A stretch of DNA of 64,000 bases from Christensenella sp. UBA6345 (lineage in GTDB: Bacteria > Bacillota > Clostridia > Christensenellales > UBA1242). Of this stretch, positions 38,813-48,617 are shown one piece after another (the stretch's first letter is position 1; every line of letters begins with the position of its first letter). Below the pieces are notes generated by a model that had not been told where the DNA came from, did not search any database, and worked only from the letters and a program-made list of their open reading frames with translations. Made by a program: the position numbers and the translations under genes. The stretch is taken from positions 19,764-83,763 of the forward strand of contig DJSB01000048.1 of NCBI GenBank assembly GCA_002437945.1. The letters are read 5' to 3'.

Positions 38813-38941
38813 AAACACTTTGATTAGAAAAAAAGATAATAAACAAAAATAATGTAGTATTATGCAGAATAACATCAAAAAAATTGATTAATAAAATACC
38901 ATAATTGAAACATAATAATAAAAAATAATTAGGTTATTATT

Positions 38942-40399
38942 ATGACAAAAGAAAACGCATTAGGAATACAAAAAATCAATATAAAAGTTTTAATAGTAAA
39001 AATTATATGTTTTACTATCATAATTGAGTCTATATTTATGGTTTTAGCCCTAAAACATAAACAATGTACACCCTACAACACACTAGACTATCAACAAAAT
39101 TTAAGTCAACAACTTCAACAAGTCGAACATTATATAGATACACAACAATATAAACTCGCAATGGATTTATATCTAAAACTTAATTTAGATAATAACAGTA
39201 ATTATAGTTTTAACATCAATAAATACCATAGGCTAATTGCCGAATTTAAAAAAGTATTAATTAGTGATGTGGAGTATTACACTTCAATTAACGACAACGA
39301 AAAAGCATTAAATATATTAAATAATTATCAAAAATACTATATATGTGATAACGAAATTACAGAATTAAAAGAAACAATAGAAAATCATATCAATACTAAA
39401 AATCTTGTAGAATATACTGGCGAAATCGAGCATTTATTTACACATTGCTTATTGGCCTTCCCCGAACTAGCACTTAATCCAAAAAACAACATGAGTAAAG
39501 ACTTTGATAGAGATTGTTTAACCCCTAGTGAATTTAAAAAAATACTGTTGTCACTATACAACAATGACTACATACTAATTGATATTAATAGTGCTTTTGA
39601 AAATAAAAATGGGGTGACTTACAAGAAAAAATTGTATTTACCTAAAGGTAAAAAGCCATTAATTTTTTCATTTGATGACTGCAATTATGATAGCAAAAAA
39701 CGTAATAAAGGAATGGTAGACAAAATTATACTTGATAGAAATAATCAACTAGCAACTTATACATCAAAACAAACAATTGCAGATAGAGTAAGTTACGATA
39801 ATGAATTTATACCAATACTTGAACAGTTTGTAAAAACACACCCAGATTTTAGCCATAAAGGTGCTAAAGGCTTAATTTGTTTAACTGGATATGATGGTAT
39901 ACTCGGCTATCGTACACAAAAAACAAATGCAACTAGTAGATATGAAATAAAGAAAGCAAAAGAAGTTGTAAACGCTCTAAAAAAATCCGGCTGGACGTTT
40001 GCGTGTCACTCATACGGCCATTATCATATGAAAAAACTTAATGATATGGAATTTGCGAAAGAAATAAATTACTGGGTTAATGAAGTAGAACCAATTATAG
40101 GCAAAACCAACATTTATGTGTATCCTTATGGCGAATGGGAAGTTGTAGACGATAACGGAGAAATAACTTACAAACATCAACTATTATTAGATTCAGGATT
40201 CCAATTGTTTTGTGGTGTAGGTGCTGATGGATATTATGGATATATACCTATAGGAACTAAAACAAAACACACTTTACTTATGGACAGAAAACCTATTGAT
40301 GGACGTACTTTACGAAACTTTAAAGAGCGATATCAACATTTATTTGACTGTGAGCAAGTATATGATAATGTTAATCGCACTATCCCCTATCATCAATAA
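38942..40399 (+). CDS. Membrane-anchored polysaccharide deacetylase-like protein
   Basis: 485 residues. A transmembrane segment near residues 15-35 (VLIVKIICFTIIIESIFMVL) anchors it. A helical, Lys/Asn-rich region follows to about residue 150, then a NodB-like domain. Visible NodB motifs are LIFSFDDCNYD (metal Asp pair), the HSYGH metal His pair in FACHSYGHYHMKKL, and a YPYGEW motif. These fit carbohydrate esterase 4 enzymes, which de-N-acetylate peptidoglycan or other surface glycans outside the membrane. The TFDDG consensus is altered to SFDDC, and there is a long insertion between motifs 1 and 2, so substrate specificity is unclear. It is the only plus-strand gene in the first 55 kb and is divergent from the AraM-like gene. 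The ribosome site is weak. Confidence 0.85.
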   Translation: MTKENALGIQKINIKVLIVKIICFTIIIESIFMVLALKHKQCTPYNTLDYQQNLSQQLQQVEHYIDTQQYKLAMDLYLKLNLDNNSNYSFNINKYHRLIAEFKKVLISDVEYYTSINDNEKALNILNNYQKYYICDNEITELKETIENHINTKNLVEYTGEIEHLFTHCLLAFPELALNPKNNMSKDFDRDCLTPSEFKKILLSLYNNDYILIDINSAFENKNGVTYKKKLYLPKGKKPLIFSFDDCNYDSKKRNKGMVDKIILDRNNQLATYTSKQTIADRVSYDNEFIPILEQFVKTHPDFSHKGAKGLICLTGYDGILGYRTQKTNATSRYEIKKAKEVVNALKKSGWTFACHSYGHYHMKKLNDMEFAKEINYWVNEVEPIIGKTNIYVYPYGEWEVVDDNGEITYKHQLLLDSGFQLFCGVGADGYYGYIPIGTKTKHTLLMDRKPIDGRTLRNFKERYQHLFDCEQVYDNVNRTIPYHQ

Positions 40400-40403
40400 A
40401 AAT

Positions 40404-40433
40404 GAAAAAACACACTATAAAGTGTGTTTTTTC
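40404..40433. terminator. Bidirectional terminator between convergent genes
   Basis: GAAAAAACACACT (40404-40416) and AGTGTGTTTTTTC (40421-40433) form a perfect 13-bp stem with a 4-nt ATAA loop, with A and T runs on both sides. It lies between the convergent stops at 40399 and 40443 and can terminate transcription in both directions. Confidence 0.85.
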
Positions 40434-40442
40434 AAATAATTT

Positions 40443-41870
40443 TTATTCGGCTTTTTTAACAGTTTTTCTAGGTTTTCTGTTTATTTGACTAGAAGTTGCT
40501 TCCATTATCTCTTTTTCACGTTTTGCCAATTTAATTAAATTAGCCCTATTCTTTTTATTACCATATGCAAAATCATAAATCAATACTATTATACCTTGTA
40601 ATAAGTATATAAAGTAATTCATAATACGCCAGAACAACATAGCCCAGAACAATGTTCCATCACTAAACAAACTAGCAAATAATGCAGAGAAAGATATTTC
40701 TGCCATACCAGAAGCACCCGGTAATGGTATATATTTTGTAGCCAATTCTACTAAAATGAATTTACTAAATATTTCTAGCAACGCATCTAGTGGAACTTTT
40801 GTACTAAATGCCCAATACAACATAAATGGTATAAAGGCTCTAATTACAACTATAGCACCCGAACATAACAAAGATGATACAGTAACCCAAACATTAGTCA
40901 TATAGAATTTTGTACTCTTTTGATATTCAAGAATTGTACGCATACATTTGTTAAAGGTTAAGTGATAATTTTTTACCAAATGCATCTTTTGACCTAGTTT
41001 TAAAAAGAACATTAAACATTTTGGCATAAACTTTTTACTTATAGCAAAAAGTATCAAAACTAACAAAATCAAACAAGAAATAACTAAACTTATAATACTC
41101 CATACAATAATAACTGTTTGATTATCTTGACCAAACAAGTCAGAATTAAATATCAAAACAATTATTGAGATAATCGTAAAAGCCACATTATTAAACATTG
41201 CTTTAGTCAATGGAATACTTGTAGCAATACCACCATGGACACCACGACTATTCATATAGAAAATTTCAAATGGTTGACCACCTGTAGCAAAAGGTGTAAT
41301 ACAATCATAATATCTAGAAATCGCAGATGCCTTATAACACAAGAATAGTCTAGTTTGTTTGGTTGCCTTGTATAGTAAAATATGTGTACGTAAAGTTTCG
41401 ATTATCATTATTAATGCAAACAATAATAATGTATAAAATAATATACCAAATCGAGCATTCTGTAGCAAAGCATCAAGTGAAGCGACACCAAAAGTATTCT
41501 TTTGATATATAAGAACACAAGCCAATATTATGATATTAACTACCATAAAGATTAAGTTAAACCATTTTGTACCATATTTCTTTTGCTCGGTTACTTTTTC
41601 TTTTGCTTCTTCTAAAGTAGATAAAGTATAATCAGTAGGTTTTTCTGCTTCTATAATCTCGGCATCAGTTACCTTTAAATCAACTTTATCTAGCATAAAG
41701 ACAGTCGAATATTTAATAGGTTGATTACTTTTTAAATGTTTAGATAATAAACCACTTGACTTATCTACTACTTTTTTAGTGCAATTATCACGATTAGCAA
41801 AGAAATACACACTCTTGTGCATATTAGATTTAACTTCATTAAGTTGTTCATCAGTATTTTTAAGTGGCAT
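40443..41870 (-). CDS. Flippase-like membrane protein (LPG synthase TM / UPF0104 family)
   Basis: About 475 residues. The start is taken at the ATG at 41870 with AGAG 5 nt upstream; the frame also has an ATG at 41888 without a ribosome site. The first roughly 100 residues are charged and soluble, followed by about eight membrane segments. Family hallmarks include SRYYDCITPFATGGQPFEI and LPGASGMAEISF near the C-terminus, the pattern of the lysylphosphatidylglycerol-synthase transmembrane region/AglD family (COG0392), which flips or modifies lipid-linked molecules. There is no MprF-type aminoacyltransferase domain, so it is a flippase-like core only. The C-terminus is basic. Substrate unknown. 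Confidence 0.85.
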   Translation of the reverse strand: MPLKNTDEQLNEVKSNMHKSVYFFANRDNCTKKVVDKSSGLLSKHLKSNQPIKYSTVFMLDKVDLKVTDAEIIEAEKPTDYTLSTLEEAKEKVTEQKKYGTKWFNLIFMVVNIIILACVLIYQKNTFGVASLDALLQNARFGILFYTLLLFALIMIIETLRTHILLYKATKQTRLFLCYKASAISRYYDCITPFATGGQPFEIFYMNSRGVHGGIATSIPLTKAMFNNVAFTIISIIVLIFNSDLFGQDNQTVIIVWSIISLVISCLILLVLILFAISKKFMPKCLMFFLKLGQKMHLVKNYHLTFNKCMRTILEYQKSTKFYMTNVWVTVSSLLCSGAIVVIRAFIPFMLYWAFSTKVPLDALLEIFSKFILVELATKYIPLPGASGMAEISFSALFASLFSDGTLFWAMLFWRIMNYFIYLLQGIIVLIYDFAYGNKKNRANLIKLAKREKEIMEATSSQINRKPRKTVKKAE

Positions 41871-41888
41871 AATATCTCTTTTAATCAT

Positions 41889-42172
41889 AAAAATTGTGTA
41901 TTGCTACACAAAAAAATAATTTAATATATATAAAATATATATTAATCATAAAGTATATAACTAAATATATCACTCTTACAATCAATAGTCAAACGTTTAT
42001 TATTTTATTGCATAATTATTCAATAGTTTTTATGTATAAAAATAAATTAAGCATATACAAAATATGAATAATCGCCATAAAGTGACTAAATACGGTGCTT
42101 TTTATGAATAAAAATATTTTGTAATTACGATTAAAATACAACATTTTAATATGTGTGTGAGTGAAAAAACAA
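41889..42172. other. Intergenic region upstream of the flippase-like gene
   Basis: About 280 bp of AT-rich sequence. The only structure seen is a small GTGTA/TACAC hairpin (41896-41909), which would show a GCAA loop on the minus strand just before the flippase-like gene. No open reading frame, RNA gene or clear promoter was recognised. Confidence 0.5.
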
Positions 42173-42211
42173 ATAAAAAAGACAGGCTTACTTTAATTGC
42201 GCCTATCTTTT
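42173..42211 (-). terminator. Terminator after the PrsA-like gene
   Basis: Minus strand: AAAAGATAGGC (42211-42201) pairs with GCCTGTCTTTT (42187-42177) through 11 bp including one G-U pair. The loop is 13 nt and a T run follows. It begins 10 nt after the stop codon and probably ends the long operon read from the glmU/pth/mfd side. Confidence 0.75.
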
Positions 42212-42220
42212 AAAATACTA

Positions 42221-43897
42221 TTAATTAGTTTGTTTAAGTAAAGATTGAATACGTTTGTCCCAATATCTAATTTTTTGTACACCACCAACCAAATCATTGG
42301 TTAAATTAGATAATACCAAAGATAAACGTGTTGAATCATTATTGATTGAATCATATTCTACATGGAACAAAGTTTTTTCAGAAGATGGTTGAGTCTTAAC
42401 ATTGTATAAGGTTTCCCAAGTAATGCTGTCAATATTTTCATATTCAACAACATTTTTTACAGGGCCCAAGTTAAGAATAACGTGATAACCATAATCTGTA
42501 AGTATAGGTTTACTCATAGCACCTACACCTTCTTCATTCTGTAAACGTCTTGATTCGTCTGCGAAAGACTTAACCATTTTATCAGTAACAGAAGTGTCTA
42601 GATTAACAACATAAGCAAAATCTTTATTCATGATACCTTCATCATCATTGTATTTATAGATATAGGTATTAAATTCTTTTGCTCTTGCTTCAAATTGTAA
42701 ATCTTTATCATATTTATTAACATTATTGCAAATATCTTGATAAGCAAGTGCAGCAGAAACAGTCTTTCTTACACCATTTTCTTCATAAGTAACCATGGTA
42801 TTGTCTAGGCTTTGGATTTCTGCCAATTTTTTATCATAAACAGATTTTTCTATAGAATTGGCTTGATATAATTTTTTAAGTTCTGCAATCTTTGCTGTTT
42901 GTTCATCAGAGAACTTAAATAATATATGAGTTACATAAACATATTCATTTCCACTATTTGGGTGATAGTAAACAGATGATGCATCACTACCCATAGCGGT
43001 ATGATATGCTGCTTCGTCATTAGCATAAAGTTCATAGTCTCTTTTATATTTTTCTTTATAACTATTAACTGCAGCGTCAGCACATATCTCTAAACCATTA
43101 GTAATAACTTCTTGATATTTAGAAATATATTTATTTTCTAATAAAACATTATATATACGGTCAATTTCTTTTTCAAATGCTTTTTCGTCAGAATATTTTT
43201 TACCCAACTTTTTATTACTGTCTTGTAAATCTTTAATAAAGCGCTTCCATGCTTCAGCACTTATATCAGCATCAGTAATTGTTTGTTTGAATTCGCCCGG
43301 ATCGGTAGTTTCTAATTCTTCGTTATCATCTTTAACTCTTTCAAGTTTAGTAACAAGTTTAGTAGTACCATCAACGGTTACTTCTTCAATTACTTTTTTA
43401 ACAGTAGGTTCATATTCATTATAACTTGCACGTAGAGCATCTTCTTTGGTCTCTTCTTCAGTGTCTTCATTAATCTTTCTGTCCCACTCTACTCTAATCT
43501 TGTCTTCATATGAAGATAATTGAGAGTTAATGTTATCATAAGTCTGACGTTTAAGAGTGTACTTTTCTTCATTACTTAAATCGCCCAAAGCATCTTTAAT
43601 CTTTTCTACCAACAAATGTCTTTGTACCATAAGTTCGGCTGTTTTAGTAAGAAGTTCTTCACCAGATAAAGATTGTGAACTATCACTGCTATTGTTTTGA
43701 GCCAATTGATAACCATAGTTATTATAGGCTTGCAACAAGTCTTCCATGCTAAAGTCATACTTTTTATCTTTACTATATACGATTTCGGCTATAGTCTGTT
43801 GATAATATTTACTAGCGTTAAGTTGTACCAAACTACAACCAGCAAAAACCATTACACATAAAAATAGCGAAAAAATGTAAGTTAAAATCTTTTTCAT
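42221..43897 (-). CDS. PrsA-like parvulin peptidyl-prolyl isomerase lipoprotein
   Basis: 558 residues with lipobox VFAGC (Cys21) and GGAG 7 nt before the ATG. The central part is helical and charged, resembling the chaperone region of PrsA/SurA foldases. The parvulin domain is recognisable from its first strand (YVYVTHILFKF, about residues 318-328) and its end (GVGAMSKPILTDYGYHVILNL, about 455-475). These are about 150 residues apart instead of the usual roughly 90, with a charged insertion (IAELKKLYQ...) between them. The product should sit on the outer face of the membrane and help exported proteins fold, which fits a cell exporting giant lipoproteins. A PPIase gene following pth-mfd is a common clostridial arrangement. 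Confidence 0.87.
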   Translation of the reverse strand: MKKILTYIFSLFLCVMVFAGCSLVQLNASKYYQQTIAEIVYSKDKKYDFSMEDLLQAYNNYGYQLAQNNSSDSSQSLSGEELLTKTAELMVQRHLLVEKIKDALGDLSNEEKYTLKRQTYDNINSQLSSYEDKIRVEWDRKINEDTEEETKEDALRASYNEYEPTVKKVIEEVTVDGTTKLVTKLERVKDDNEELETTDPGEFKQTITDADISAEAWKRFIKDLQDSNKKLGKKYSDEKAFEKEIDRIYNVLLENKYISKYQEVITNGLEICADAAVNSYKEKYKRDYELYANDEAAYHTAMGSDASSVYYHPNSGNEYVYVTHILFKFSDEQTAKIAELKKLYQANSIEKSVYDKKLAEIQSLDNTMVTYEENGVRKTVSAALAYQDICNNVNKYDKDLQFEARAKEFNTYIYKYNDDEGIMNKDFAYVVNLDTSVTDKMVKSFADESRRLQNEEGVGAMSKPILTDYGYHVILNLGPVKNVVEYENIDSITWETLYNVKTQPSSEKTLFHVEYDSINNDSTRLSLVLSNLTNDLVGGVQKIRYWDKRIQSLLKQTN

Positions 43898-43999
43898 TTT
43901 TGCTCCAATTAATAATTTATTATTAAATAATAGACATTATTAGTCATTATAAAGTCTTAATATTGTAACAAATATAAAAATTTATTGCAACTAACTAAA

Positions 44000-46900
44000 T
44001 TATTTATTTATTATTTCGTACAATACTTTTAATAAATTTTTTATATTTTTCATATTTATCAACAAATTAGCATCATTATTTATTGTAATTATTGGTAAAT
44101 TTTCTAAATTTAATACCATATCATAGTTGCTATTGCTCATAACTTGTGTAATAGCATTAAGCAATGATGGGCTAGAGTTGTTAAATGTAATTGATGTAGA
44201 TTTAGTACCAATACTTATCTTTCTTATATCTAAACCCGCACACGCATTCTTTATAACAGCGACATACATTAAGTTAACCACTTCACTAGGAACACTTCCA
44301 AAATTAAATTCAAGTTTTTCAATATATTTAGATACATCTTCTTCACTAGTAAGTTTGGCTATTTCAGTATATATCTCTATGCGATTGGAAGAATTCTCGA
44401 CATAATAATTAGGTAAATTAGCATCAAAATAGCAATCAATCTTCACATCATTCAACTGATTAATAGACTGTCCTTTTGATTCTTTTAATGTCTCGTTAAG
44501 TAGACTTAAATACATACTATAACCTACACTTTCAATATGCCCGCTTTGTTCGGCACCAAACAAACTACCTGCGCCCCTAATTTCTAAATCGCGCATAGCA
44601 ATTTTGTAACCATTACCTAGTCCACTATACTCTACTATAGCACCTAAACGTTTATAGGCTTCTTCAGTTAATACTCTATTTTTATCATACATAAATACTG
44701 CATAACCCTGCCTATCACTTCTACCTATACGTCCTTTTAACTGATACAATTGTCCTAGTCCCAACATATCGGCATTATTAACAATTAAAGTGTTGGCACG
44801 TGGTAAATCAACACCATTTTCTATAAGTGTAGTACTTATTAAGATTTTAGTGTCGCCATTATATAATTTCAATATTGCTTTTTCTAAACTTCTTTCATCC
44901 ATCTGACCATGTGCAATATCTGTAGCAATATCATCGCCAATTAATGACTTAATATATTTTGCATACTCGTAGATAGTCTCTACACGATTATAAATAATGA
45001 GTACTTGTCCATCACGTTCAAGTTCACGATTAATAGCACTAACAACCACGCTATCATTGGCTTCTGTTACGGTAGTTATTACAGGGACTCTACCACATGG
45101 CGGTGTACCAATAATACTTACATCTTTTATACCTATCAATGCACTATGTAAGGTACGTGGGATTGGAGTAGCGGACAAAGTAAGTACATCAATATTAGTC
45201 TTAAACCTTTTAATTTTTTCTTTATGTTCTACACCAAAACGTTGTTCTTCATCAAGAATTAACAATCCTAAATTTTTAGGTTTAACTTTTTCACTTAAAA
45301 GTTTATGTGTACCAATTAAGACATCTACATTACCATCAAGAAATTCTTGAAGTATTGATTCACACTCTTTATTGGTCTTAAATCTATTAAGGACTTCGCA
45401 CCTTACACCGAAAGATTTAAGTCTAGATTCGAAAGTATTGAAATGTTGCTCTGACAGTATTGTCGTTGGACAAAGAACCATTACTTGATAACCTGCCATA
45501 ACTGCTTTAAATGTGCCCCTAATAGCGACTTCCGTTTTGCCATACCCGACATCACCGCAAATCAATCTATCCATTACACGAGTGCTTTGCATATCATTTT
45601 TCATATCATTAACTGCCTTTTCTTGATCAGCAGTTAGTGAATACGGACAAGCCTTTTCAAACTCCAATTGAATCTCATCATCTTTTGGAAAACATATACC
45701 TTGAATTTGACTGCGCTCGGCATATAATCGTTTAAGGTCAAAGGTAAGTTGACGTATACCTTCTCTAACTTTTTGTTTGGTCTTTAAAAATTCGGTACTG
45801 CCTAATTTATTAAGACGCGGTTTTTCTCCACCGACATATTTAGAAATAGAATCAATATTTTCTACTGGCAAAAATAATTTATCATTATTACGATATTCAA
45901 TTTCTATATAATCTTTTTTAGCATTCTTAACATTAAGTTGGGTTATACCAACACACTTACCTATACCATATGTCGAATGTACTACATAGTCTCCAACTTC
46001 AGGCATAAATATATCATAATTAGTACTTACTGTTTTATTAGTTTTTACTTTTTGTTTTTGTGTTTTTAATCCAATAAAAATCAATTTATCTTCATCAAAA
46101 CAACAAGATAGACTACTACTTTTTAAAATAAGATTAATACTATTTTTTTGTACTTGACTAAACGAATTAATTATTTGCGTAGACACATTTTTAGGTAAAA
46201 ACATATCGCTTAATTTATTAGCCAATTCTTTATTCTCGGCATAAATAATCACAGTATATCCCAACCATATTTGTCTAGCCATATCATTATACAATGTCGA
46301 CTTATTATAACCATAGTTTAATTGTGGCGTAGTAGGAATAGAAAATACTGCATGTGGCTTAAAAATGTTATTAGCATTATTAATATTCTGGAAGGCTACA
46401 AGTCCACACTTAAGTGTACTAAAATCAAATAATTGATTATCATGAAAATAAAAATCTCTATGTTTTTCAGTAACCAATCCTTGTTCAAAATTGTCTTTAA
46501 ATGTCGACTTATTGTCAGAAAGTGCTTCAGTTATAGCATTAAGTATTAATTTAGGATTATCAAACACAACTAGTTGATTATTTAAATAATCAAGTATGGA
46601 ATGTGTATAATCATCACAATATACTTTTGCCCAAACTGGCATAACACCCATATCTAACTGTGAATTAATATCTAGCATAATACTATCAAAGTTGTATTCG
46701 GCTTCACGATTATCATACTTGGGTCTAGGAATATCAACTGCTTGTTGGGTTAAAAAATTAACACTATAAATATCAACTATATCTAATTCATCTACTAGTT
46801 GTTGGGTATCAGGATTATATGATTTAATAAATTCAATTTGGTCATCAAAAAACGATATTTTTATAGGATACTCGCTATTGATGGGATATATCATCAACAT

Positions 46901-47404
46901 ATCGCCTTTTATACTAAATTCCAACGACTCATTAACAATATCATCTCTTTTATACCCCATACGTATAAGTTGTCTAGATAAGTGTTGTATATCATACGAC
47001 TTACCTACTTCTAGACTCATAATTGAATCTTTAATACTATTAACGCAAGGTAACTTGTCCAATAGAACTTTAGGTGAAATTACCACATAATCAACATTAC
47101 CAGTAATAACATCTTGAAGTGTTTTTAATGTATTAACCTGTGACACAGAAGAAAATTTAGAAACATCAGTTTCTAAATTATTTATAAGTAAATCAACTGA
47201 CTTGCCTTCGTCACAAAGTGTTTCGTAATAACTTACAGCATCGTCATCGCTTACCGCAACAATAAGTTTGGTTTCGCTAAATTGATCCAATATTAAAATT
47301 TTTTCGTGTCGTCCTACACCGAATACACTTACAGGAATATGATTGTCTATATTAGTCAAAAGCCTATATAAATTACTCGATGGGGAAATAAGATTTTTTA
47401 ACAT
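44000..47404 (-). CDS. mfd: Transcription-repair coupling factor Mfd
   Basis: 1134 residues, normal for Mfd. Order: UvrB-like N-terminal domains, the RNA polymerase interacting (CarD-like) domain beginning VGDYVVHSTYGIGKC near residue 468, a RecG-like translocase with Walker A GDVGYGKTE near 615 and DEEQ box LDEEQRFGVEH near 718, the helicase motif LSATPIPRTLH, QLKGRIGRS, and a C-terminal TRCF domain. Mfd displaces RNA polymerase stalled at DNA lesions and recruits UvrA. Its ATG overlaps the pth stop codon by one base (TAATG), indicating translational coupling. The pth-mfd order is conserved in Firmicutes. Confidence 0.98.
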   Translation of the reverse strand: MLKNLISPSSNLYRLLTNIDNHIPVSVFGVGRHEKILILDQFSETKLIVAVSDDDAVSYYETLCDEGKSVDLLINNLETDVSKFSSVSQVNTLKTLQDVITGNVDYVVISPKVLLDKLPCVNSIKDSIMSLEVGKSYDIQHLSRQLIRMGYKRDDIVNESLEFSIKGDMLMIYPINSEYPIKISFFDDQIEFIKSYNPDTQQLVDELDIVDIYSVNFLTQQAVDIPRPKYDNREAEYNFDSIMLDINSQLDMGVMPVWAKVYCDDYTHSILDYLNNQLVVFDNPKLILNAITEALSDNKSTFKDNFEQGLVTEKHRDFYFHDNQLFDFSTLKCGLVAFQNINNANNIFKPHAVFSIPTTPQLNYGYNKSTLYNDMARQIWLGYTVIIYAENKELANKLSDMFLPKNVSTQIINSFSQVQKNSINLILKSSSLSCCFDEDKLIFIGLKTQKQKVKTNKTVSTNYDIFMPEVGDYVVHSTYGIGKCVGITQLNVKNAKKDYIEIEYRNNDKLFLPVENIDSISKYVGGEKPRLNKLGSTEFLKTKQKVREGIRQLTFDLKRLYAERSQIQGICFPKDDEIQLEFEKACPYSLTADQEKAVNDMKNDMQSTRVMDRLICGDVGYGKTEVAIRGTFKAVMAGYQVMVLCPTTILSEQHFNTFESRLKSFGVRCEVLNRFKTNKECESILQEFLDGNVDVLIGTHKLLSEKVKPKNLGLLILDEEQRFGVEHKEKIKRFKTNIDVLTLSATPIPRTLHSALIGIKDVSIIGTPPCGRVPVITTVTEANDSVVVSAINRELERDGQVLIIYNRVETIYEYAKYIKSLIGDDIATDIAHGQMDERSLEKAILKLYNGDTKILISTTLIENGVDLPRANTLIVNNADMLGLGQLYQLKGRIGRSDRQGYAVFMYDKNRVLTEEAYKRLGAIVEYSGLGNGYKIAMRDLEIRGAGSLFGAEQSGHIESVGYSMYLSLLNETLKESKGQSINQLNDVKIDCYFDANLPNYYVENSSNRIEIYTEIAKLTSEEDVSKYIEKLEFNFGSVPSEVVNLMYVAVIKNACAGLDIRKISIGTKSTSITFNNSSPSLLNAITQVMSNSNYDMVLNLENLPIITINNDANLLINMKNIKNLLKVLYEIINK

Positions 47405-47958
47405 TAATTAATCCTAATTTTTTCTACATTACCCTTGTTAACTATAAACTGTCCTATTACATCTACTGCCTTATCAAATGCAGGTTCAAGCAGAGTCATA
47501 TTCTCATCACTAACTCGACTTAATACATAATCGGCTAGTCCCATACGCACGTCTCTACCTATGCCTATTCTTAAACGTGGAAATTCGGTACTACCTAATT
47601 CGGTCACTATACTACGCATACCATTATGAGTGCCAGCACTACCATCTTTTCTTAATCTTAATTTACCACAAGGCAAGTCTATATCATCATAAACTACTAG
47701 TATCTGACTTAAGTCAAGTTTAAGCATACGAACAAGTTTTGATACACTAACACCACTTGCATTCATAAATGTAGAAGGCTTAAGAATAATTACTTTTTCA
47801 CCTTCATACATTCCTTCTGCTATTACTCCATCAAACTTGTTTTTATTGAAATTAAATCCATACTTATCTGCAAAACGAGTCACTGCCATAAATCCCATAT
47901 TATGGTAAGTGCGATCGTATGCTGTTCCTTTATTACCCAAGCCTATAATTGCTATCAT
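47404..47958 (-). CDS. pth: Peptidyl-tRNA hydrolase
   Basis: 184 residues, the normal length. Family motifs are GLGNKGTAYDRTYHNMGF (catalytic His19), KPSTFMNASG (Asn-containing substrate loop), VVYDDIDLPCGKLRLRKDGS (catalytic-site Asp) and GTHNGMRSI. The enzyme frees tRNA from prematurely released peptidyl-tRNA in the cytoplasm. GGGG lies 7 nt upstream of the ATG. The gene overlaps mfd by one base and follows the split glmU, reproducing the Firmicutes glmU-pth-mfd order. Confidence 0.98.
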   Translation of the reverse strand: MIAIIGLGNKGTAYDRTYHNMGFMAVTRFADKYGFNFNKNKFDGVIAEGMYEGEKVIILKPSTFMNASGVSVSKLVRMLKLDLSQILVVYDDIDLPCGKLRLRKDGSAGTHNGMRSIVTELGSTEFPRLRIGIGRDVRMGLADYVLSRVSDENMTLLEPAFDKAVDVIGQFIVNKGNVEKIRIN

Positions 47959-48011
47959 TGGTATACCCCTTAAAATTATTTATTTTAGTTTAGTATTTTT
48001 CAACATAATTG

Positions 48012-48608
48012 TTAAGTTATTTTGGGTTTATAATACCCCAATTTATTGGTTTGACGACTACGTGCAATTGCCAAACAATGTTTTGGCACATCATTTGTTA
48101 TTGTACTACCCGCTGCTATAAAACTATGATTTTCAACATGAAGTGGCGCAACAAGGTTAGAGTTAGAACCAATAAAAACGTCATCTCCAACCACTGTTTT
48201 TTGTTTAATTACACCATTATAATTGCAAAATACTGTACCACACCCCACATTAACTCTCTTACCTATTTCTGCATCTCCAACATAAGTTAAATGTGCCACT
48301 TTGCTATCATTATCTATAATGCTTTGTTTTGTTTCGACAAAATTGCCGATACGTACATTATCTCTTATATCACTACCACGACGTAAGTGACTATATACAC
48401 CAATACTTACATTATTGAATACTTTACTTTCTTCAATTGTACTATATTTAATATCACAACCATCATGTATTGTCGAATTACTTATATCACTACCCAGTAT
48501 TTTAGAAGCACCAATAGTACAATTGGTTAAACGATTAAAGTCAAGTATATGTGCATTTTCACCTATTGTAACACTATATTCTTTAGTAGAAATATTGTTT
48601 GTAGACAT
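48012..48608 (-). CDS. glmU: GlmU C-terminal half: glucosamine-1-phosphate acetyltransferase
   Basis: 198 residues, a left-handed beta-helix acetyltransferase equal to the C-terminal half of GlmU. All catalytic residues of E. coli GlmU are present at a constant offset of 257: R76 (R333), K94 (K351), H106 (H363), Y109 (Y366), N120 (N377), N129 (N386), Y130 (Y387) and K135 (K392). It should acetylate glucosamine-1-phosphate with acetyl-CoA, giving GlcNAc-1-phosphate for peptidoglycan. The gene has its own ATG with an AAAGGAG ribosome site directly on the stop codon of the upstream half (9 nt between stop and start). It is therefore a separately translated protein, not a sequencing frameshift. 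It lies just upstream of pth, the usual glmU position. Confidence 0.9.
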   Translation of the reverse strand: MSTNNISTKEYSVTIGENAHILDFNRLTNCTIGASKILGSDISNSTIHDGCDIKYSTIEESKVFNNVSIGVYSHLRRGSDIRDNVRIGNFVETKQSIIDNDSKVAHLTYVGDAEIGKRVNVGCGTVFCNYNGVIKQKTVVGDDVFIGSNSNLVAPLHVENHSFIAAGSTITNDVPKHCLAIARSRQTNKLGYYKPKIT

Positions 48609-48617
48609 ATTTCTCCT

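Noticed and set aside
38860..38941. Possible sporulation-type promoter (CATAATAAT) upstream of the deacetylase gene
   Set aside because: In such AT-rich DNA, matches of this quality are expected by chance and no -35 element is convincing.
41896..41909. Small GTGTA/TACAC hairpin upstream of the flippase-like gene as an RNA regulator
   Set aside because: Only 5 bp, no conserved riboswitch core and no convincing terminator or anti-terminator alternative.
48009..48290. 93-codon plus-strand frame opposite the glmU C-terminal half
   Set aside because: Antisense shadow of a gene with all catalytic residues conserved; no ribosome site.
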